Positions 1-8,153 of a DNA stretch of 19,207 nt are shown piece after piece (the stretch's first letter is position 1; every line of letters starts with the position of its first letter). Both the position numbers and the translations under genes were made by a program. Origin of the DNA: an uncultured Lachnospiraceae bacterium (GTDB taxonomy: Bacteria > Bacillota > Clostridia > Lachnospirales > Lachnospiraceae). Location: NCBI GenBank assembly GCA_905236275.1, contig CAJOPI010000223.1:1-19207 (forward strand), given 5' to 3'. The notes beneath the pieces were generated by a model. That model saw only the letters and a program-made list of their open reading frames with translations. It did not search any database and was not told the DNA's origin.

Positions 1-4
1 GCGA

Positions 5-30
5 GCTACGCTGATTGACGATAACGCAGC
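5..30 (-). repeat. Possible hairpin downstream of the last gene, at the window edge
   Basis: Minus-strand bases 30-23 and 12-5 can pair over 8 bp (two G-U pairs) around a 10-nt loop, about 50 nt after the stop at 82-84. No uridine run is visible within the window, which ends 4 nt after the stem. It could be part of a terminator or an interspersed palindrome cut off by the window edge. Confidence 0.3.
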
Positions 31-81
31 AAGTGGAAGTTTATACAAGCAAGTGTGCATAAGTTATTTATCTACAGTTCC

Positions 82-1719
82 TTAGTTTTCGAGTATCAGA
101 TCGATCACCCTCTGCTGACCGCGGGCGAATTTATGAGTGAGCTCTGCGGCGCGCATCTCTCTTCTGACATTTGGTGTATCTGCAAGCCAGCGGACAGTTT
201 TCGCGATCGAATCATCGTCGATTTTCTCTCCGAGACCTAAGTTTATAAAGCCGTTCTGTATTCCGGCGAAAACGTGCTCCGCTTCGCGAACGTTCTGCGC
301 CATTACTATCGCGGGAACCCCCATGCTGGCAAGCTCGTAGATTGTCCGTCCCTGACTCGTTACTGCGATATCCGCATTTCTCATGTAGGCTGATACGCGC
401 TTTACGTCATTATGGATAAATATCTTCTTTTCGGGAATGTCCTTTATCCTGTCTTTTCCGAGATAGGCAAAGCCCGTAATAAAGTGAAATTCGCAGTCCG
501 ACATCTTTTCACCAAGCTTCTGACATACCCTGTAGAGCTTCCCCGTAAGGTCTGTGGGGTCGGCTCCGCCGAAAATTATCATTATATTCTTACATTCTTC
601 GCTGAAAGCCTTCGGCTTCTGCTCTAAAAACTCATCCCTTATGAAATAATAATCAGAGCCCTCGCGTACATTTCCCGAACGCCTCGAATTATTCTCATAA
701 AGCGCGTTAATTACAACGTCTGCGAGTCTTGCGCCCTTTCCCATATCCTCGAAATTGACTATCCTCGAAGCATAATTTCTTTCAAGATTCACAAGCTCTT
801 CCGAGGTATCAAGCACATCATTGACGATTATATCCGGTTCATAATCTGCAAGGATTTTCTCGAAATCTTCATCTGACGAAAAGACTTTATAAGGGAAAAA
901 CGAGTCCTTAAGCTTTTCAATACCCATATCGCTTTTATCGTCGGTGACAAAAAGAAGTTCATGCCCCACAAGCTTGTAGGCAATGGAGAGGCATCTGTAA
1001 ACATGCCCCATTCCAAGTCTTCTCTGTCCTATGCAGTTAAAAAGTATCTTCTTCCTGTCAAGTATTGCTTCAGCAGTAATCCAGTCTTCATCGGTATCAA
1101 TATCCACCGCCTCAATGGGCGAGGTCTCGAATACGGAAACCTTCTCTCCTATCCTCGTATTTTCCTTAACCACTGACCTTTTGGATATGACAAAGGCTCC
1201 TGTTTCCAGATAATTTGCCGGAAGCTCCTGTGAATTTAGGCGCTTCTCATAATTTTTGACAATCTGCCCGTCTTTTTTTGTCCATGAAAGATGCGGCTTG
1301 TTTACCACACTTATTACCGTATCGTAGCCGCCCTCTTCAAAGTATTCAACCGCTCCTAAAAGGGTTTCCGTCTTCAGTGTAGGGCTGGTTGCCTGCATCG
1401 TTATAACGCAGTCATACGACTTTCCCCTACGCTCTTCCATTTTGATAAGCGCATCATAAATTACCGGGTCTAAAGTTACCGAGTCCGCAGAAAGCTCTTC
1501 TCCCCTTTCCACGAGCTCCGCCCCGCTGTCCTCTATTATGGCTGCAAGCTCCTCGTCATCAGTGGATACTGCGATATCCGCATCATATTTTTCCTTCAGG
1601 GTAAGCGCATGCTCTACCGAGTAGAGGATAAGGGGTTTTCCGCACATCAGGCGCACATTTTTCCTCGGTATCCTCTTAGAACCTCCGCGCGCCGGAATTA
1701 CAACAAGTATTTTCAACAT
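82..1719 (-). CDS. Fused CMP-nonulosonate cytidylyltransferase (NeuA/PseF-like) and PseG-like hydrolase
   Basis: A 545-residue two-domain protein. Domain 1 (about 1-222) is a CMP-sialate synthetase with PARGGSKRIPRKN (9-21), STDDEE (52-57), MQATSPTL (108-115), LETGAF (171-176) and the metal-binding VDIDTDEDW (205-213). It activates a nonulosonic acid with CTP. Domain 2 (about 224-545) resembles PseG, the UDP-sugar hydrolase of pseudaminate synthesis. It shows GMGHVYRCLSIA (236-247, H239 in the place of the PseG catalytic histidine), IIFGGADPTD (381-390) and SQGRTIYELASMGVPAIV (455-472). PseG acts just before the NeuB-type step and NeuA/PseF just after it, so one polypeptide brackets NeuB. The ATG at 1719 lies 12 nt after the flippase stop and has a weak binding site. 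PseB, PseC and PseH are not in the window. Confidence 0.92.
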   Translation of the reverse strand: MLKILVVIPARGGSKRIPRKNVRLMCGKPLILYSVEHALTLKEKYDADIAVSTDDEELAAIIEDSGAELVERGEELSADSVTLDPVIYDALIKMEERRGKSYDCVITMQATSPTLKTETLLGAVEYFEEGGYDTVISVVNKPHLSWTKKDGQIVKNYEKRLNSQELPANYLETGAFVISKRSVVKENTRIGEKVSVFETSPIEAVDIDTDEDWITAEAILDRKKILFNCIGQRRLGMGHVYRCLSIAYKLVGHELLFVTDDKSDMGIEKLKDSFFPYKVFSSDEDFEKILADYEPDIIVNDVLDTSEELVNLERNYASRIVNFEDMGKGARLADVVINALYENNSRRSGNVREGSDYYFIRDEFLEQKPKAFSEECKNIMIIFGGADPTDLTGKLYRVCQKLGEKMSDCEFHFITGFAYLGKDRIKDIPEKKIFIHNDVKRVSAYMRNADIAVTSQGRTIYELASMGVPAIVMAQNVREAEHVFAGIQNGFINLGLGEKIDDDSIAKTVRWLADTPNVRREMRAAELTHKFARGQQRVIDLILEN

Positions 1720-1731
1720 CTTCGTTACTTT

Positions 1732-3150
1732 CTATCTCTTTAGTCTCTTCTTAAATTTTAAAACTACTCCCATTATAACATCATTTTTGCAATATGCCAA
1801 AATTCCGACAAATATTATAACTGCTGCATATCTTATTATCCATCTCTCGTAAAGCGCAAGACAGGCTATCCCCATGGCTGAGGTGACCGTAAGCATAAGA
1901 AAATACGTAAAATCGCTGTAGAGCTTTATCCCGAGTATTATTCTCGTGGAAATGAAATGGAGTATCATAAGTATGAAATAGCCCGCAAGTGTCGTATATG
2001 CCGCCGCTATATAGCCGTAACGCGGTATAAAATAAGCATTCAGCGCTATGTCCGCTACTGCGGCTATACAGGAATTTACCGCAATTATCGTGGTCTTTTT
2101 ATAAAAAAGCTCCACATTCACATAATTTGTATAAAAATACTGGCAAAGCGTTCCAAGTGCAACCGGCGGAACCACGTACATGGCTGTATGGTAAGCAGGT
2201 GCATAAAGAATTTTAACCGCTTCCGGCGCAGCTGCGATAAATACAAGCGTTATCGCCGAGCCTGCAAGCATCATCAGCAGATTTTTTTTCTTTATGGACT
2301 TGTAATCATTTTCATAAAGCCTTTCATTAAACCAGGGCAGCCATGCGTTTCCAATGGCGTTCGTTACAAACATGAGAAGACTTCCGATGACATAGCCTGA
2401 TGTATAGAGCCCCACGTCCGAGTAGTCGCAGATTTCCGCGATCATATAGGTATCTATACGTGCAAGCAGAAGCATCGCAAGACCATGCGGTATCATGGGA
2501 AGGGCAATTTTCAGGGCATATAGCCAGTATTTTTTATTAAAAAAGCATTTTCCCCCGATTATAATTTTCGAATAGCACCATAGAGCCACAAGGGCACTCG
2601 GAATAACGGTTCCCAGTATCTTTGCAAATCTCTTGTCATCCGGCATTGCAAAAATCAGAACGAGTGTCATAACTACCGTCGCAATGGTTATAATGACTGA
2701 TATCGCAATATTTTCCTTATAACGGTACTCGAAGCGGTATTTATACTGCATATAGTCTATGGACGGGTAGACAGCAAGATAGGCGAAAAGCACCAAAACC
2801 GCGGTACGTTCAAGCTTCAGCATACCCTCTGCCGGACAGAAGATAAATACCCCCGCCATCATCAATATGCCAAATATCCCTGAAAGTGTCTGTATCGAAG
2901 ACAGATACTCGTCAAAATTATCCGCGAAGTCAAGCTTTGCCCTGCCCACCGAATATATAAGACAGAGTCCGGCTATTACGCTCAGAAGGCTCACGTTATT
3001 GTTGAAGGTGTTGGCGTATCCGGTTTCGGCAGTAGTTAAGAGCCTTGTATATATCGGAGCGGTCAGTATTCCCACCGCCCTTATGAGTACATTTGAAATA
3101 ACGTACCAGAAGCCTGATTTTACGGCTTTTTTCCCACTATCAGCGCTCAA
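1732..3150 (-). CDS. Wzx-like polysaccharide flippase (MOP/PST family), copy 2
   Basis: A 472-residue protein with about 14 hydrophobic helices. The N-terminal signature APIYTRLLTTAETGYANTF (31-49) and the helix-loop periodicity are typical of PST exporters. The start is TTG at 3148-3150, overlapping the neuB stop as TTGA, with GAGGAG 8 nt upstream; no in-frame ATG close by gives a better start. The family flips lipid-linked oligosaccharides to the outer face. It lies between neuB and the CMP-sugar synthetase gene, so it may serve the nonulosonate-containing unit while the flippase at 8134-9567 serves another. That split of labour is inference. The C-terminus is strongly basic (KFKKRLKR), as expected for the cytoplasmic side. 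Confidence 0.92.
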   Translation of the reverse strand: MSADSGKKAVKSGFWYVISNVLIRAVGILTAPIYTRLLTTAETGYANTFNNNVSLLSVIAGLCLIYSVGRAKLDFADNFDEYLSSIQTLSGIFGILMMAGVFIFCPAEGMLKLERTAVLVLFAYLAVYPSIDYMQYKYRFEYRYKENIAISVIITIATVVMTLVLIFAMPDDKRFAKILGTVIPSALVALWCYSKIIIGGKCFFNKKYWLYALKIALPMIPHGLAMLLLARIDTYMIAEICDYSDVGLYTSGYVIGSLLMFVTNAIGNAWLPWFNERLYENDYKSIKKKNLLMMLAGSAITLVFIAAAPEAVKILYAPAYHTAMYVVPPVALGTLCQYFYTNYVNVELFYKKTTIIAVNSCIAAVADIALNAYFIPRYGYIAAAYTTLAGYFILMILHFISTRIILGIKLYSDFTYFLMLTVTSAMGIACLALYERWIIRYAAVIIFVGILAYCKNDVIMGVVLKFKKRLKR

Positions 3151-4217
3151 GAGAACATCTCCTCTGTAATTATGGTATCGTCTTTTATATCAATATTTGC
3201 GCTCTTTCCGATGACCCTGTCAATCTCTGACGGAGATATTCCGCTGCCCGGTCGCTTGAAGGTAAGCATTTCCTTCGTGATGACCGTTCCTTTATGGATA
3301 TCGCAGGCTGCAACTATCGAGCGCCTTGCATTTGCCCTTGCCGCGCTCTCGGTATCCAAAGCCTTTAGCTCCCCGCTGCCCTTTATCATATCCATCCGCT
3401 TGATAGCATGAAGTATCTCTATGGCATCGGCAGGGTCCATTGCGTGATAATGGTCGTTTCCCTTCAGTGTCTTGTCAAGTGTAAAATGCTTTTCGATGAC
3501 CTGTGCACCGAGCGTATATGCCATTTTTGCCACGTCGCAGTCTTCAGTCGGCTTTGTATGGTCTGAATAGCCTATATAGCAGTCCGGAAAGGCTTTTTTT
3601 AGCGAGTCGATTTTCATAAGGTTGGCATCTTCAAGAGGTGTCGGATATTCGAGCACGCAATGAAGAAGTGTGGGCTTTTTATCGTTGTTTTTTCTGATAA
3701 CATCCAATGCCGCCCTTATCTCATCTTCGTTTGAAGCCCCTATCGAAAGGAGTATGGGCTTGTTTTTCTTTGCCTGGTATTCGATAAAGGGCAGATTTGA
3801 AAGGTCTGACGAGGATATTTTATAGACGTTCATCAGCTTTTCGAGATAATCTGCCGACTCGAAATCGAAGGCTGTCGAAAGGAACTCGATGCCTATGCTC
3901 TCTGAATATTCCGCAAGTTCTTTATATTCAGCCTCACCAAAGGAGTCGAATTTCTGAAAGAGCTCGTACTGTGATGCCGTCGGCTCTTCTCTTCTGTCCC
4001 AATAGGAGGGCGAGGCTTTTGCCGCAAGGGTTCCCGCCTTATAAGTCTGGAATTTCACCGCATGTATCCCGACTTTCTTAGCCTCTTTTATCATGAGCTT
4101 CGCAGCTTCCATATTCGATATGCCTCTCTCAACGGCAATATCATAGTAGTTTACTCCGATTTCCGCTATCAGCACGAATTTTCCGGCTTCCAGCCTGTCT
4201 CTGATATTATTTATCAT
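3147..4217 (-). CDS. neuB: N-acetylneuraminate synthase family protein (sialic/legionaminic/pseudaminic acid synthase)
   Basis: A 356-residue protein of normal length: a TIM-barrel NeuB domain (about 15-270) followed by an SAF antifreeze-like domain (about 298-356). It condenses phosphoenolpyruvate with an N-acyl amino sugar to give a nine-carbon nonulosonic acid in the cytoplasm. Visible motifs are AEIG (18-21), KFQTYKA (55-61), KISSSD (133-138), EYPTP (190-194), GYSDHT (216-221), EKHFTLDK (242-249), GNDH (253-256) and the conserved ARRS (297-300). The usual NHNG after AEIG is NYYD here. I recall this as a known subtype, but it blurs whether the product is NeuAc-, Leg- or Pse-like. AGGAGG lies 6 nt before the ATG at 4217. 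Its TGA overlaps the TTG start of the flippase. Confidence 0.93.
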   Translation of the reverse strand: MINNIRDRLEAGKFVLIAEIGVNYYDIAVERGISNMEAAKLMIKEAKKVGIHAVKFQTYKAGTLAAKASPSYWDRREEPTASQYELFQKFDSFGEAEYKELAEYSESIGIEFLSTAFDFESADYLEKLMNVYKISSSDLSNLPFIEYQAKKNKPILLSIGASNEDEIRAALDVIRKNNDKKPTLLHCVLEYPTPLEDANLMKIDSLKKAFPDCYIGYSDHTKPTEDCDVAKMAYTLGAQVIEKHFTLDKTLKGNDHYHAMDPADAIEILHAIKRMDMIKGSGELKALDTESAARANARRSIVAACDIHKGTVITKEMLTFKRPGSGISPSEIDRVIGKSANIDIKDDTIITEEMFS

Positions 4218-4289
4218 TAAGCACCTCCTGATATGGTAATATCTCTCTCATACTCCGTTAAGCATTCGTAAAAAGACTTTTTGTTAAGG

Positions 4290-5897
4290 CTATCTTACTT
4301 CACCTGCGAGCCAGCGGCTGTAACCCTTTTCGTAAAACGAAAGCAGTTCGGCGAGCATTTTGTCGTATTCAGCATCTTCTTTTTTGCGGCCGGCAAAGAT
4401 TTCCTCTGCGCCGTCCATCAGTTCAAAAATGCGCATTTCGCAGCCTGCCTCCTTGACAGCTTCAAGGTAGGCCGCTGCCGAATGGATATTGTCGACAGAT
4501 CCGAAATTCCTTATGGCTTCACCCAGATCCTCGAAAGAGCGGATACGTGTGATTCCGTCTATCAGCGAAAACGGAACATCTCCGAATACGATAGACCTTT
4601 TTCCCATAAGTGCCGCCTCATAAGCCGCAGTACCGGTTATCGTCACTATTCCCTTTGCCTTTACGATCCAGGGCTTCGGGTCTGAGTAATAGTTTACCTG
4701 AACTACCCTTACATTTGCAATCTCCGAGGCTTTTTTATAAAATTCAGGGTCACGTTCGCCCAGCATTGCCTGATGTTCTTTGACATATAATTTCCAGCCA
4801 ACCGGAAGCGCCTTTGACACCTGCTCTATGAGGTTCAGCTCGTCTACATAGAAGGATGCCTTTACAAACACGCTTGACTCCGGTATCAGATGCAGTGGCA
4901 TATATACGTAGGTCTCGCCCTCAACCGGCGGTTCGAAATATCCATTATCCGGCACGAGGAATTTGCGCTTTCTCATCATCGTATCCCAGTAGTGCTTTAA
5001 GTAGGGTTTTGACGGTGCGTAGAGCATCCTGCTTTTTTTCTTGAATTTGATATTTCCTGCCGTATAATCCTGGTTCCAGAAGTAGTTCCACTTTCCCCGC
5101 ATCACCCTCATTATCCATACAAGTGAGTCTCTTTCATACTGGGCTGTTACGGAGCCCGCAAACTCGGGGTTCATTATATCGGACTTTGACCTGAAATCTT
5201 TTATGTAGTCGATTGAATCCTGCATTTCGTCATCAGTCAGGACCAGTTTATCTTCGTATATTTTCCTGAAATACGGGTCTATTCCATAGGAATTCTGGAA
5301 GCTCGGATATTTATAATAGCCGTATTTTCCGTACTCAACCGTCATATAAGGGATATTTCTCTTATACGCTACTTCGCATAGTATCGTTCTCTGAAGTTCG
5401 GCATTATCCAGGTCTAATATCAGATCCGGTTTGAAATCATCAAGGATCTCAAATATTTTTTTATAATTGAGCTCTAACCAGTAGTTATTCTCTTCATCTG
5501 TCGTGAGCGACCAGTAATCCCGCCAATGATAATGTCTCGTATTTTCCTGTGAGCTCATCAGCTGCAGATTCAGTGTCTTGAAATGGCTATACTCTGCCTC
5601 TATTTTTGTCAGAAATTCCATATCTGCCGGCGATTTTGATTTTTCGAAGCCCTCCACGAATTTATCACAGATATCCGCAACATCGTAGAGTTTTACATCT
5701 GGAAGCTTCTCCCGAAACTCGAATATCGTATGCTCGTTGTAGTAGCATTTATTGAATTTGCTCTCTGATGACATTATATAAAATGCCGCTACTTCGTTTT
5801 CTTCTTTCAGGTCCCTCGCCAGAAACCAAAGCGGCTTCGAATAGGTCTCACGACACACGAATAGGATTCTTTTGTTCTTAAATACTTTTGATCTCAT
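4290..5897 (-). CDS. Capsule polysaccharide transferase, KpsS/KpsC-like (Capsule_synth-like)
   Basis: A 535-residue soluble protein. Its C-terminal half has the signature of capsule-type GT-B enzymes: TYVYMPLHLIPESSVF (329-344), FYVDELNLIEQVSKALP (349-365), KLYVKEHQAMLGERD (369-383), GIVTITGTAAYEAALMGK (416-433) and SIVFGD (435-440). The KEH and TGTAAYE elements match the region that binds CMP-linked donors in bacterial Kdo and sialyl-type transferases. The N-terminal half begins with a Rossmann strand NKRILFVCRETY. I chose the ATG at 5897, with AGGAAA about 7 nt upstream. An ORF extension to 5984 runs through the palindrome and looks non-coding. The neuB gene follows 72 nt after the stop, so a role transferring the CMP-activated nonulosonic acid is plausible but inferred. 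Confidence 0.88.
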   Translation of the reverse strand: MRSKVFKNKRILFVCRETYSKPLWFLARDLKEENEVAAFYIMSSESKFNKCYYNEHTIFEFREKLPDVKLYDVADICDKFVEGFEKSKSPADMEFLTKIEAEYSHFKTLNLQLMSSQENTRHYHWRDYWSLTTDEENNYWLELNYKKIFEILDDFKPDLILDLDNAELQRTILCEVAYKRNIPYMTVEYGKYGYYKYPSFQNSYGIDPYFRKIYEDKLVLTDDEMQDSIDYIKDFRSKSDIMNPEFAGSVTAQYERDSLVWIMRVMRGKWNYFWNQDYTAGNIKFKKKSRMLYAPSKPYLKHYWDTMMRKRKFLVPDNGYFEPPVEGETYVYMPLHLIPESSVFVKASFYVDELNLIEQVSKALPVGWKLYVKEHQAMLGERDPEFYKKASEIANVRVVQVNYYSDPKPWIVKAKGIVTITGTAAYEAALMGKRSIVFGDVPFSLIDGITRIRSFEDLGEAIRNFGSVDNIHSAAAYLEAVKEAGCEMRIFELMDGAEEIFAGRKKEDAEYDKMLAELLSFYEKGYSRWLAGEVR

Positions 5898-5930
5898 TTT
5901 TATTTTCCTACAATTAGCTGTGCAATCCGG

Positions 5931-5994
5931 AAATCTGATCATTGGGGACGCTCCCGCTCCGAGGTCAGACGCAGCGGCCCCCATAATCAGATAT
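5931..5994. repeat. GC-rich two-tier palindrome between glycosyltransferase genes
   Basis: Outer arms 5935-5947 and 5978-5990 (ctgatcattgggg and cccccataatcag) pair at 11 of 13 positions and extend weakly outward. An inner 5-bp stem (5954-5958 with 5973-5977) sits inside. The segment is markedly more GC-rich than the flanking AT-rich spacer. On the minus-strand transcript it lies 37 nt after the GT2 stop and 33 nt before the next start. No uridine tract follows, so it is not a standard terminator. Its role is unknown. Confidence 0.55.
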
Positions 5995-6027
5995 CAGGCT
6001 TGTACTGTTCACTTCCTGTAAATAATA

Positions 6028-6987
6028 CTAACGATTCTTCCTCGTAACGAGTTTTAACAATCGGGGACAGTATATTGTCAAATATATTTTAATGCGGGTA
6101 TTGCGATCCAGGTTATCCTTTGACAAGAGTGATCTTGCATGTGCCTTGACATAAGTTCGGTGCGCTTTCGCCATTGCTTCGCTGTAAGTTCCTGCAAGGA
6201 GCATATTCTGAATACAGGTTATATGGTCGTAAATCAGAAATTCCCCACACAATGCCTTTAACGACGGATAACGCTTTTCAACGAGAGTACAGAAATATTC
6301 GTCCGCCTTTGTATTCTGCTCCGAATCCACATCAGTTCTTGATATGCTGTCAGTACGCACCCTGTAATGGTAAAGCGGCGTACTGTCATAAACAACCGAC
6401 TCCGTTTCGCTGAGGATTCTCCCAATCGTATAGCGGTCTTCAAGCTGCCCCTCCGTAGGAAATTTATGCCCTTCAAACAATTCTGCCTTGAACAGCTTGT
6501 CCCAGCAGTGGAAGAAAAATCCATTCTTTTCGAGTATCATCCTGCAGACCGCCTCGCCATTCAGATCTCTGACCGAATGTCCTTCATCTGCCAGCGACTT
6601 ATCAGGATACTCACTGTATTTCCCGCATACCGAGATTTCCGCCCCATGAAAATCAATATTCTCATAGAGTTTTTCTATGAATTTTTCCTCAACATAATCA
6701 TCCCCGTCCACGAAAGCGATGAAATCCCCTGTCACAGCCGCAAGTCCCTTATTTCTCGCATCACCTGTTCCCGCTGCCTCACAGCTGATGACCTTTATCC
6801 TCTTATCCTCTGCCGCATAAGCCTCCGCAATTTCTAAGCTTTTATCGTCCGTCCCATCGCCTTTCTCGCCAACAACGAGGATAATCTCAATATTCGTATA
6901 AGTCTGCCTGATGAGGCTCTCAATACACTCCCTCAAATAAGGCTCAACCTTATAAATAATAACTATCACAGAAATCTTCGCCTGCAT
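6028..6987 (-). CDS. Family 2 glycosyltransferase (EpsJ-like) with unusual nucleotide-binding loop
   Basis: A 319-residue GT-A enzyme. Recognisable parts are ISVIVIIYKVEPYLRECIESL (within 5-25), GTGDARNKGL (73-82), FVDGDDYVEE (92-101, metal site), HCWDKLFKAELF and FPTEGQLEDRY, with the expected catalytic acidic pair. The strand that normally reads VDDGSTD is here LVVGEKGDGTDDKS (37-50), with an insertion and the first aspartates displaced. The ATG at 6987 has GAGAGGTG 7 nt upstream. A 53-bp gap precedes it and a 130-bp gap holding a GC-rich palindrome follows, so it stands slightly apart in an otherwise overlapping operon. The general architecture is that of EpsJ/CpsJ-type hexosyltransferases; the sugar is unknown. 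Confidence 0.88.
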   Translation of the reverse strand: MQAKISVIVIIYKVEPYLRECIESLIRQTYTNIEIILVVGEKGDGTDDKSLEIAEAYAAEDKRIKVISCEAAGTGDARNKGLAAVTGDFIAFVDGDDYVEEKFIEKLYENIDFHGAEISVCGKYSEYPDKSLADEGHSVRDLNGEAVCRMILEKNGFFFHCWDKLFKAELFEGHKFPTEGQLEDRYTIGRILSETESVVYDSTPLYHYRVRTDSISRTDVDSEQNTKADEYFCTLVEKRYPSLKALCGEFLIYDHITCIQNMLLAGTYSEAMAKAHRTYVKAHARSLLSKDNLDRNTRIKIYLTIYCPRLLKLVTRKNR

Positions 6988-7040
6988 GAAAACACCTCTC
7001 TAGCCACAACACAGTTCCTTAGTAGTAGCATAAGCAAAAA

Positions 7041-8153
7041 CTACTCCCGCGCAAGCAGCAAAAGCGCCATAAATACAATACTATAAGGCGGAACAATAAA
7101 CCCATTTTCGAAGAACGACGCAAAAAGCAAAGCAAATACCCCTGCTACAGCATGCCTGCAATCCGGTCTGTAGGAAAAATGCGGCTTTGCAGTCTCATCA
7201 AGTCTTTTAATCAGCATAAATATCAGAAGCAGAAAAACAATTATCCCATGAACGGCAAGAATGTCAAAAAGCCCGTTGTGAACCTCGAAGATAAAAAAAC
7301 TTTTAAGCTCATAGGACGAGCCTATGCCGGTAAGGGGCTGCTTCGCCAATGCCTGCCAGAGCTCCGCCCATATATCCTGCCTGCCGGATAAAATATCTTT
7401 ATAAAGTATGGTGATATTTATCCCAAACTTCCCCATCAGCATATAGAGAAGCGTGAATAAAAGGCTCCCACAGGTTGAAAGGGCTATCAGCAGCCGGTAT
7501 AAAAATCTCCTCTCCGAAAGAAAAGGCAAGAGCTTCCAAATAAATCCATAAAGAAGAACACAAAGTGCCGCCGAGCGCGCATGATAGCATATCGTTATGA
7601 GTATGGTCGTCAGAAAGAGCAATATCTGCACAAGACTCATATATTCAAGGTCAAAATCATTTTTTACATACTCCGCAAAAACTTCCCCCGTAATGAAAAT
7701 TATCAGGTACAAAAGCCCTGCCATATTGAAGCCGTACTCCCAGTGAATATAGGCATACCAGTAAATCATGAGAAGCGACGCGCTTCCGGCGACTATCCGC
7801 TTCATGAGGTCAGTCAGCTCAATCCTCGGAACGAGCAGGAGCATCAGCAGCATGTCCGTCGGGATAAGGAGCGCACCCATGCCGGAATTTATCAGCTTCA
7901 GATTTAATGTAGCTAAAGAAGCAGTAAGGATAAATACGGCAATTTCCGTCTTTGTCTGAAAATCCGCCCTCCTCAGGTCAATATTTAATAATGCGATAAG
8001 AAACAGGACTGCAAAAATTATCAGCGTTGCATACACCGAAGTCGCCGCATAAAAATCCTGCCGGATAAAGGACGAAAAAATCAGCCAGAGATAAAGAAGC
8101 GTAAAAAGCCAGCCGGATTTTTCTTTTATTCTATCAAATCTTTCCTTCAGCAT
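7041..8153 (-). CDS. Wzy-like O-antigen/capsule polymerase or ligase, copy 2
   Basis: A 370-residue polytopic protein from the ATG at 8153 (MLKERFDRIKEKSG), with GGAAG just upstream and a 20-nt overlap with the flippase gene. A longer reading from 8210 lies deeper in the flippase gene and is less likely. Key motifs are CYHARSAAL (189-197), SGRQDIWAELW (256-266), TGIGSSYELKSF (275-286) and VHNGLFDILAVHGI (291-304). Over 52 aligned residues (256-307) it is identical at 29 positions to copy 1 (270-321), with the same helix order elsewhere, so the two are paralogues. The function is repeat-unit polymerisation or ligation outside the membrane. A 53-bp gap separates its TAG from the next gene. Confidence 0.88.
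   Translation of the reverse strand: MLKERFDRIKEKSGWLFTLLYLWLIFSSFIRQDFYAATSVYATLIIFAVLFLIALLNIDLRRADFQTKTEIAVFILTASLATLNLKLINSGMGALLIPTDMLLMLLLVPRIELTDLMKRIVAGSASLLMIYWYAYIHWEYGFNMAGLLYLIIFITGEVFAEYVKNDFDLEYMSLVQILLFLTTILITICYHARSAALCVLLYGFIWKLLPFLSERRFLYRLLIALSTCGSLLFTLLYMLMGKFGINITILYKDILSGRQDIWAELWQALAKQPLTGIGSSYELKSFFIFEVHNGLFDILAVHGIIVFLLLIFMLIKRLDETAKPHFSYRPDCRHAVAGVFALLFASFFENGFIVPPYSIVFMALLLLARE

Noticed and set aside
1957..2400. 147-codon plus-strand ORF rich in Arg, Lys, Cys and Tyr
   Set aside because: It lies entirely inside the flippase gene on the other strand. Its composition is typical of antisense of a hydrophobic protein, and no binding site or family motif is seen.
4269..4283. 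Short palindrome AAAAAG-A-CTTTTT in the gap before neuB
   Set aside because: The stem is only 6 A/T-rich base pairs with a 1-base centre, too small to fold or to count as a terminator.
5898..5984. N-terminal extension of the capsule transferase (29 extra residues)
   Set aside because: It passes through the GC-rich palindrome, gives a low-complexity Gly/Ala/Ser-rich start and has no binding site, whereas the ATG at 5897 has AGGAAA upstream and begins a normal Rossmann strand.
6367..6837. 156-codon plus-strand ORF
   Set aside because: Antisense to the GT2 gene, which has clear catalytic motifs; no recognisable domain or start signal.
74..7022. 12-bp repeat acagttccttag at 74-85 and 7011-7022
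   Set aside because: A 12-bp match is expected by chance in about 19 kb, and the flanks do not match.
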